Part shown: positions 58,369 through 64,000 of the stretch, one piece after another | Numbering within the stretch: the first letter of the stretch is position 1 | Layout: each line of letters opens with the position of its first letter | Assembly: GCA_019744775.1 (NCBI GenBank) | Contig: JAIETZ010000001.1 | Span: forward strand, 248,001-312,000 | Source: Candidatus Obscuribacterales bacterium | GTDB taxonomy: Bacteria > Cyanobacteriota > Vampirovibrionia > Obscuribacterales > Obscuribacteraceae | DNA: 64,000 nucleotides | Direction of reading: 5' to 3' | Notes under the pieces: model-generated | What the model was told of the DNA's origin: nothing | The model's input: only the letters and a program-made list of their open reading frames with translations | The model's database searches: none | Made by a program: the position numbers and the translations under genes

Positions 58369-59805
58369 ATGATCACAGCCATACAAAAAAGATGTGATGC
58401 CATGGCCTCTATTGTGTCCCTGGAAAAGGCCGATGCCGGCTGGCAGACAACTTTTGAAAATTCGCTTTTCGGAAACCTAATTAAGTCAGTAAATAGTTTT
58501 CTTGCCAAACTGACTCAATCCAAATTTCAGTCCTTGGGCACGACTCTTCAATGGTTTAGTTTTCTAGCTGTAATTCTGCTTGCCTTTATGTTGCCCCTGC
58601 CGCAGTTTGCCAGCGATAAGGAAGGTCTTGCCGTAATTGTCCTCGCCGCGCTTGCAATGAGAATTTTGGGCACGTTTTTAGGCGGTAAGGAAAAATACTC
58701 GGCAACAACGCTCGACGCGCTCATTGTTGCTCTTTTGGCTGCAAATGTCGTAGCGACATTTGCCTCCCGTTACTTTGCAGACAGTGTTATTGGACTTGCT
58801 AAAGTAGTCGTCTATACAGCTAGTTATTTTCTTTTTTCCGCAGGTCTTAACAGGCAACCTAAAAAGATAATTTTAGTAATAAGTTCCCTTGTCTTGTCGG
58901 GTCTCCTAATTTCACTCTATGGTCTCTACCAGTACAAGATAGGCGTGGCGCCATTAGCTACTTGGGAGGATCCTACTCTCGAGTCAAAAGCAACACGAAT
59001 TTATGCAACGCTCAACAATCCTAATTTGTTAGCCGGATATTTGGTACCACTATTACCGCTATCCTTTGCCTTAACAGCAGTTTCGATTGCTGCCAGGAAA
59101 TTCATTCTGGCAATTTTGCCGGCCGGCGCAACAGCAATTATTTTTGCAGCTCTTTTGCTAACAGGAAGCAGGGGAGGCTTCATCGCACTTGGCGCTATTG
59201 CCTTTGTCTTAGGCGTCGTTATCTTTGAATGGCTCTTTGTAGAAAAACCAAAAACACGTCTGCTTCTGATGTCCGCGGTAGTTCTTCTTCCCCTAATTGC
59301 TTATGCTTCTCTGCAGTTTGTACCGAGTTTCAATCAGCGAATCACTTCTATTTTTGCCGGACGCGAACACTCATCTAATTCGTACCGCATGAATGTCTGG
59401 GAGTCTTCCTGGCAAATGTTTTTGGACAACTGGTGGATTGGCATAGGACCCGGCAACAAAACTTTCAGACTTGCTTATGGACTCTATATGCGCAGCGGTT
59501 TTGATGCTTTAGGTACCTATTGCGTGCCTTTGGAAGTAGCAGTTGAAACAGGTATCATAGGATTTCTTTTATTTGTTGCAATAATCATTGTTTCCCTGAC
59601 GCGAGCGCATCTGACTTTTTGGCAAGCAAAAGATGCGTATGTCCGTTGGCTTGCCGCCGGTATCGCTGCAGCAATCGTGGGCGTAATGGCACACGGCTTA
59701 GTCGACACAGTCTTTTTCCGCCCGCAAGTACAGTTGATATTTTGGTTCTTGCTTGCTGCTTCCGTTGCGCTAAGACAATACTGCCGGAAATCAGAATCTA
59801 ATTGA
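58369..59805 (+). CDS. O-antigen-ligase-fold protein, IctB-like
   Basis: A 478-residue polytopic protein (about 11 helices) of the O-antigen ligase (Wzy_C) fold. ATLNNPNLLAGYLVPLLPLSFAL, LLLTGSRGGFIALGAIAFVLG and YRMNVWESSWQMFLDNWWIGIGPGNKTFRLAYGLYMRSGFDALGTY closely resemble the cyanobacterial IctB group, which was once proposed as a carbon transporter; the fold more likely handles polysaccharide ligation. It follows the DUF4330-like gene by 7 nt and ends 8 nt into the convergent SagB-like gene. Confidence 0.87.
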   Translation: MITAIQKRCDAMASIVSLEKADAGWQTTFENSLFGNLIKSVNSFLAKLTQSKFQSLGTTLQWFSFLAVILLAFMLPLPQFASDKEGLAVIVLAALAMRILGTFLGGKEKYSATTLDALIVALLAANVVATFASRYFADSVIGLAKVVVYTASYFLFSAGLNRQPKKIILVISSLVLSGLLISLYGLYQYKIGVAPLATWEDPTLESKATRIYATLNNPNLLAGYLVPLLPLSFALTAVSIAARKFILAILPAGATAIIFAALLLTGSRGGFIALGAIAFVLGVVIFEWLFVEKPKTRLLLMSAVVLLPLIAYASLQFVPSFNQRITSIFAGREHSSNSYRMNVWESSWQMFLDNWWIGIGPGNKTFRLAYGLYMRSGFDALGTYCVPLEVAVETGIIGFLLFVAIIIVSLTRAHLTFWQAKDAYVRWLAAGIAAAIVGVMAHGLVDTVFFRPQVQLIFWFLLAASVALRQYCRKSESN

Positions 59806-61408
59806 GAAAGTCGTAAGCCGGAAGAGTCGTAAGTCTTGGATCAAATACTGCTTCACCAACGGTGAAGTTATAGACGACTTCTTGCCCATCTGGCAACGGC
59901 AAATAAGTGTTTATCTCATCATCAAGGAAGCAGCCAATTCCTGTTGCCTGATAGTTAAGCGCAGTAGAGGCTAAATAAAGCCACTGACCAATAAGACCAG
60001 CCTCGTAGTGCGCATAGCGATAACAACGATTACCAAACAACTCATATCCTAAATTGAAGTTGGCTACCATTGAAACAGCAAAACAACCATCGGCTGCAAT
60101 GTCCTGAAAGCAACTGACAAATTTGGCGACTTGCTTTTGATCGCCTATTGCCAGAGGCTGAAGCTTCTCAGTCTGTCTTCTCCAGTAATAAACACCCGGT
60201 GCCAGCCCATCCACGCGGTGAACGTAAAAGTACAAATCAATCAAATGAAAACCACGCTGTCCATTAGTTTGAAAGTCAGCACTAAATCCTCTGCCCAAAG
60301 TTTTTAGTATAAGCTCAAATTCAGCTTGGGGCATTGAACGTATTCCGTCCATATCGACAGCCGATCTGCGCATGCGAATTATTTTGTGAACAGACTCATC
60401 AAGTTCTTTTGCTACAGCCGCGTCCGTCTTAAATGCCGTTTCCTTCAGATCCTCGAAAATCGCTCCTACAGTCAATTCTGGAAGATCCTGCGCAAATCGG
60501 GCGCGCCATGTATTTTTGTCAATTACGGTTGAATCATATACGGCGTCAATTGCAGGATACTTAATTTCCTCTTGAGACAAAACATTAGGCACGCCTCTAA
60601 ATTCAATGTCATTTACGCAAGGAAAGTCGAAGCTAGAGCAACTAACTTGTTGCTCACCTGCCGGAAAAGCTCCAATAATTAGAAACGGTTTCTCATCGTT
60701 GCCTTCTAGTCCCAGCAGTTGAATGACTTCTGCATCAGGAAATTCACCAATTGCATGCACCTTCCAACCAAGAATATTAGCCGACAACATAATTGAAGCC
60801 AGCGCATGCCCCAAATCATGATTGCAATAGCGAAATGCGCGACTTTGATACTTCCATGATTCGCGCCAGAATATGGAAGTCAGACAAATTACTAATTTCG
60901 GCGAAACGTCTTGACCGCTCACTGCTCGCCAGAGCTGTGGTCCCAAATTGGCTTCAGATCTATGTTCCAGAGAGTGTCGCGGCACGTAGTAGTGATAGGC
61001 GCCATCAGGCAGTCCCTCAATGCCGTTTAAAAGCAAATGAGTGTCTGTCGGATGCAAATTACCTGATGATGGATTGACTCTTAACGCCCAACGATGATCG
61101 GTGCCTCGTATCTCTTTCCAGGCGCTAATAGCCATTGAGTAAAACAACAGATTAGATACAAAGGTAGAATCCGCCTTGTGTGGCTCAGGATACTTTTCCG
61201 AGAAGAGATTGTCCATCGACTCAAAGAACGTCCTAGGCACAACAAGTAACTCGTGCGGCAAGGCAATTTCCGGTGCACCGTCATAAAAACGAAACGGATT
61301 AGGCTGATTTGCCCAATCTAGAAAATGTCTATTTGAACTGAGCTTTTCAACAGTATGTTTTGTCTGATGATGGTACTTATAAAATGGCGAATCAATTATC
61401 ATCATCAA
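59798..61408 (-). CDS. two-domain SagB-type nitroreductase-fold oxidoreductase
   Basis: A 536-residue protein with two FMN nitroreductase-like halves. The first (about 1-270) contains HRWALRVNPSSGNLHPTDTHLLL, RYCNHDLGHALASIMLSANILGWKVH and ECC-like residues. The second (about 310-530) has IIRMRRSAVDMDG (FMN-binding arm), RGFHLIDLYFYVHRVDGLAPGVYYW and GLIGQWLYLASTALNYQATGIGCFLDDE. SagB/ThcOx enzymes oxidise azolines to azoles in RiPP biosynthesis; stand-alone two-domain versions exist with unknown substrates. No cyclodehydratase or precursor was found near it. Its 3' end overlaps the IctB-like gene by 8 nt. Confidence 0.9.
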   Translation of the reverse strand: MMMIIDSPFYKYHHQTKHTVEKLSSNRHFLDWANQPNPFRFYDGAPEIALPHELLVVPRTFFESMDNLFSEKYPEPHKADSTFVSNLLFYSMAISAWKEIRGTDHRWALRVNPSSGNLHPTDTHLLLNGIEGLPDGAYHYYVPRHSLEHRSEANLGPQLWRAVSGQDVSPKLVICLTSIFWRESWKYQSRAFRYCNHDLGHALASIMLSANILGWKVHAIGEFPDAEVIQLLGLEGNDEKPFLIIGAFPAGEQQVSCSSFDFPCVNDIEFRGVPNVLSQEEIKYPAIDAVYDSTVIDKNTWRARFAQDLPELTVGAIFEDLKETAFKTDAAVAKELDESVHKIIRMRRSAVDMDGIRSMPQAEFELILKTLGRGFSADFQTNGQRGFHLIDLYFYVHRVDGLAPGVYYWRRQTEKLQPLAIGDQKQVAKFVSCFQDIAADGCFAVSMVANFNLGYELFGNRCYRYAHYEAGLIGQWLYLASTALNYQATGIGCFLDDEINTYLPLPDGQEVVYNFTVGEAVFDPRLTTLPAYDFLN

Positions 61409-61522
61409 AAATCCAGTAAAAACCCTAGGTTCAATATCGGGAAGAGCGCTTAATGTGAAATTAGTGCGCTGCCCTCACATTTGCTGAGTTGATTAACCAT
61501 CGGCAGCCACTAAAATTGCGAC

Positions 61523-62317
61523 CTATAGGTCAACAAATCCAACGGCTCGACACGGAGCGGCGCTGGCACCAACTAGTTTCAGGGGGAAAAAGGCGACCTT
61601 AAAATTAGAAGCCGGCAGCTTGTCTAAATTGACTAGTTGCTGGACAACATAGACTTCCGCATCACGATAGGCATAGTGCGCATCCCAAATGTGCTTTTTA
61701 TCTCCTGATGTTTTGTAGTCGTTTACCATGACAGGAAAAGGTCTATCCCAGCCGGTGGCATCCGTGCCGCCAACCTTAATACCTTTTTCGGCCAACCACA
61801 AAGCCGACTCTCGTGTAAGTCCGGGATAGAAGTAGCGCATCGGATCATTCAATGCAAATTTGTCATGATCAGTGCGGATCAATGCTGCATCTCCAGGCTT
61901 TATCTCATAAGGAATTTTGGCAAGCGCAGCTTTTAGATCATCAATCGATATTCCTTTTCCTGTTCCTTTCAAATGGGAAAGATCAAGGACGACGCCATCA
62001 CAAAAAAGATCTGACAGCGGAATTTGATCCACAGTTTTAGCAGGGGCACCATTGCAAGTACTGCCATAATGCCACGGTGCATCGACATGCGTGCCCAGAT
62101 GGCTCGATATGCTGAGGTTGTCTTCCGCCCAACCTTCTCCATTGGGAAGATCTGTTGTCGGACAGGAAAAAATTTCCTGCATGATTTTGGCACCTTGTGC
62201 ATGATCGACAAAATCTATCTCCGGACAAATGATGCGATAGAGAGGCATCAGCATTGCTGGAAATTCCTTTTTGTCGACGATTTCCAATGGACGAGTGAGA
62301 TCAATTAGCGTTGTCAT
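61523..62317 (-). CDS. cyclase family protein (kynurenine formamidase-like)
   Basis: A 264-residue metal-dependent hydrolase of the cyclase/formamidase family (PF04199). The hallmark SSHLGTHVDAPWHYG (HxGTHxDAPxH) binds the divalent metal. Other matches are ALIRTDHDKF, YPGLTRESALWLAEKGIKVGGTDATGWD and DAEVYVVQQLVNLDKLP. Known members hydrolyse N-formylkynurenine or isatin, or cyclise polyketides. Only a weak Shine-Dalgarno precedes the ATG. The substrate cannot be told. It lies 115 bp downstream, on the same strand, of the region before the SagB-like gene start, so the two may be cotranscribed. Confidence 0.9.
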   Translation of the reverse strand: MTTLIDLTRPLEIVDKKEFPAMLMPLYRIICPEIDFVDHAQGAKIMQEIFSCPTTDLPNGEGWAEDNLSISSHLGTHVDAPWHYGSTCNGAPAKTVDQIPLSDLFCDGVVLDLSHLKGTGKGISIDDLKAALAKIPYEIKPGDAALIRTDHDKFALNDPMRYFYPGLTRESALWLAEKGIKVGGTDATGWDRPFPVMVNDYKTSGDKKHIWDAHYAYRDAEVYVVQQLVNLDKLPASNFKVAFFPLKLVGASAAPCRAVGFVDL

Positions 62318-62724
62318 CTTTCAAATTCCAGTCAGAGAATGCCTGATAAGGCGCCGTCAGCAAAAGATCTTTACACATTCGCGCAAATTTTGTTGTTGTT
62401 TGGTGGCACTTCTCTCTCTGGTTATCAGACCGCCTTGATTACTTGCCTCGTCTCAAACAAGTTCAATATCTCGAGGATTTTCAACGCATTTGTGATTGAA
62501 ACGCGATAAGCGGGTACAAGAAAAATGTACAGCCTGAAAGGACTATTCAAGAGCCCTTCGCATGAAGCATGCAATCTCAGGACCTGTTACACTGGGTTTT
62601 AATGATCGGTATCTATTATAGGTATCATCATGACCCAAACATAGAGGCCTTATATACGCTCATCAGGCTTGTATAAAGCATCTTGATTTCCCCAAATGTG
62701 ACTCTTAGGTAAAGGTGAACACGC
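62318..62724. other. 407-bp intergenic region upstream of ompH-like gene
   Basis: No ORF of credible coding quality is visible here. It separates the divergent cyclase and OmpH-like genes, so it must hold both promoters. A TATAAA at 62672-62677 is a weak candidate -10 for the plus strand. A GGTATC direct repeat (13-nt period, near 62612-62630) is present. No riboswitch or known operator was recognised. Confidence 0.35.
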
Positions 62725-63315
62725 ATGAAGAAACAGATAGTAACCAGTATTTGCAGTGCCTTGCTCCTGAGCATGGTAGCAATTACCGGACCGGCTTTCG
62801 CTCAGAAGGCAGCCACGCCAACAACAGTGAAGCTCGGCTATTACAACTACAACATGGTCAAGACGTCTTTCCCAGAAGCTGCTGGCTCAGACTCGTTGAG
62901 ACAACAAGCGGAAAGCCAACTAAGAGCTTTCCAAGAAGATGCCAACAAGCGTCTGCAAAAGGCTCAAGACGATAAGAAGCCCAAAGAAGAAATCGAAAAG
63001 CTGAAGAACGAATTGCAAGCTGAATACAATGGCAGATTGCAAGCACTTTCTCAATTGGTTTCAACTCAAGTAGCAATTGCCAACCAGAATATTGCCCAAG
63101 CCTTGAACTTAGTAATGAAGGACAAGGGTCTGGATTTGGTAGTTGATACCAGCACAATTTTGGCAGGCGGCGACAAGCTGGTTAATAACGGCATTGACGT
63201 TACCGACGAAGTTGTTAAGAAGCTCAATCCAGCACGTGGATTAACGAGCGGTGGCGGCGGTGGTTCTGCTCCAGCACCAAAAACTGGTGCCGGCGGTGGT
63301 GCTGCTCCACAGTAA
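62725..63315 (+). CDS. OmpH/Skp-like periplasmic chaperone
   Basis: A 196-residue exported protein. The signal peptide ends GPAFAQ. LGYYNYNMVKTSFPEA is followed by a long Gln/Lys/Glu helical hairpin (about 55-120: LRQQAESQLRAFQEDANKRLQKAQDDKKPKEE, LQAEYNGRLQALS) and KGLDLVVDTSTILAGGDKLVNNGIDVTDEVVKKL. This is the OmpH (Skp) fold that holds unfolded outer-membrane proteins. The C-terminal tail is Gly/Ala/Pro-rich (GGGGGSAPAPKTGAGGG) and atypical. AAAGGTG precedes the ATG. Confidence 0.9.
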   Translation: MKKQIVTSICSALLLSMVAITGPAFAQKAATPTTVKLGYYNYNMVKTSFPEAAGSDSLRQQAESQLRAFQEDANKRLQKAQDDKKPKEEIEKLKNELQAEYNGRLQALSQLVSTQVAIANQNIAQALNLVMKDKGLDLVVDTSTILAGGDKLVNNGIDVTDEVVKKLNPARGLTSGGGGGSAPAPKTGAGGGAAPQ

Positions 63316-63344
63316 TTAATCAACGAACGTAAATTCGTAAATGC

Positions 63345-63382
63345 AAACAGGCAGGGAGAATTCCCTGCCTGTTTTGTTTTTT
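63345..63382 (+). terminator. rho-independent terminator after OmpH-like gene
   Basis: AAACAGGCAGGGA pairs with TCCCTGCCTGTTT around a short loop, followed by a TTTTTT run, 30 nt after the stop codon. A clear intrinsic terminator. Confidence 0.92.
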
Positions 63383-63531
63383 GCCTTCGCTGGAACTTGC
63401 ACTTGCAAAACGAAGTGGTACTATTTCAATACTTAAAAGATATACCCTTTATCAGCCTAATATATCCATTTTGCTGATAACCCAAATAACCAAACTAATT
63501 CCGGAACGCACCGGCTAGACAAGGGTCCTAA

Positions 63532-64000
63532 TTGCTTCTTAAAAAGGAGAGCGTCAGCTCCTCCTCACGAGCATTTAGATTGGCCAAGTTGATGGCAGCC
63601 TCGCAGGCGCTCGCTTTGGCATTGACCCCTGCTTTGCAGTTGTCTTCTTACGCTCAACCTGGTGCCGGCACCTTTACAGGTATCGAGAACGCCAACATAA
63701 GATCCGACGTTCGTGCCTTACCTGGCTCAATTATTCCAACCGATGTGGTACCACTACCGGCTGCTGAAGAACGTTTGTCTTTCGGCGAAAATTTGCAATT
63801 GAGAATTTTGCAAAGGCTGCCCGCTCGTCTATATTTCAACGGCTCTTGTGAATCAACGTTCCGTATTGAAACCAACCCGTTTCAGTTTCCCAAGAAATCC
63901 ACTTTTATAAAAAAGAACTTTCCGCCGCCACCTGTTTTTGCGCAGTTAAACGCATTCCAGCAAAACGACTTTTTCAGGCAGCTTAGTTTCATTAACGCTT
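63532..64000 (+). CDS. exported protein, N-terminal fragment
   Basis: Open at the 3' window edge. In-frame starts are TTG 63532 (AAGGG 6 nt upstream), TTG 63580 and ATG 63592; I list the first. The frame then reads a basic segment, SQALALALTPALQLSSYAQ (a signal peptide with cleavage near Ala-Gln) and a mature part with beta-rich, aromatic patches (RLYFNGSCESTFRIETNPFQFP). No family is recognised; an outer-membrane or surface location would be expected after an OmpH-like gene, but this is guesswork. An inverted pair GGAG/CTCC spans the region after AAAAAGGAG and could mask it. Confidence 0.55.
   Translation, partial: MLLKKESVSSSSRAFRLAKLMAASQALALALTPALQLSSYAQPGAGTFTGIENANIRSDVRALPGSIIPTDVVPLPAAEERLSFGENLQLRILQRLPARLYFNGSCESTFRIETNPFQFPKKSTFIKKNFPPPPVFAQLNAFQQNDFFRQLSFINA

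Noticed and set aside
61431-61475. Imperfect inverted repeat between the cyclase and SagB-like genes
   Set aside because: The stem has several mismatches and no T-run, so I could not support it as a terminator.

Overview
The window reads as chromosomal DNA of a diderm, non-photosynthetic relative of the Cyanobacteriota, probably a Melainabacteria/Vampirovibrionia lineage and possibly Obscuribacterales. This is inference from gene content. Pointers to cyanobacterial ancestry are a HAS-barrel protein (47017-47649), an IctB-like ligase-fold protein (58369-59805), a DUF4330-like protein (57849-58361) and a GHL10-type family-10 glycosylhydrolase. A heptose-kinase-like protein, an OmpH/Skp-like chaperone, a DegP-like protease and many signal peptides indicate an outer membrane. 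No photosynthesis gene was seen. The sequence is gene-dense, uses GTG and TTG starts often, and has no phage, insertion sequence or CRISPR array that I could recognise.

Layout. 1-6.3 kb: 5' end of a PiT phosphate transporter, two tandem S66 LD-carboxypeptidase paralogues (one without its catalytic Ser and His), acyl-CoA dehydrogenase, polyprenyl synthase, a PAP2-like membrane protein, and a protein with two ribbon-helix-helix-like modules behind a structured leader. 6.4-13.3 kb: two large convergent unknown genes, one with an HExxH motif, and an exported GHL10 hydrolase. 13.3-18.5 kb: smpB, a GNAT gene, then rpsL-rpsG-fusA with tuf absent. 18.6-23.8 kb: two unknown proteins (one a degenerate MNT-HEPN-HEPN fusion), the DUF1800/DUF1501 pair and two Spy/CpxP-like proteins. 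23.9-31.1 kb: two ~960-residue TadG-like surface-protein paralogues and an M23 peptidase-like protein. 31.1-36.6 kb: tRNA-Val and tRNA-Cys, DppBC-like permeases, an HtrA protease and three exported unknowns.

36.6-43.8 kb is a six-gene minus-strand operon for a membrane complex related to hydrogenase-4 and complex I. Its large subunit lacks the NiFe cysteine ligands, which matches the poorly understood energy-converting-hydrogenase-related (Ehr) group rather than a hydrogenase. 43.9-46.8 kb has a dienoyl-CoA-reductase-like SDR and a bufA-bufB-bufC cassette. This is a RiPP-type system: a secreted precursor with three EGxCxGx heptads, an MNIO (DUF692) enzyme and a DUF2063 partner. 47-64 kb is mostly housekeeping and envelope genes: a PotB-like permease, icd, fmt, rsmB, a SPFH protein, a TauE-like transporter, a secreted decapeptide-repeat protein, a PfkB kinase with a long N-terminal extension, rhomboid, a two-domain SagB-type oxidoreductase, a cyclase, an OmpH-like protein and a truncated exported protein.

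Three features recur. Genes or domains are duplicated, often with one copy degenerate (S66 pair, HEPN pair, RHH modules, TadG pair, Spy pair). Five convergent gene pairs overlap at their 3' ends. A GC-rich intergenic repeat occurs at least three times (13.9, 15.2 and 31.2 kb).
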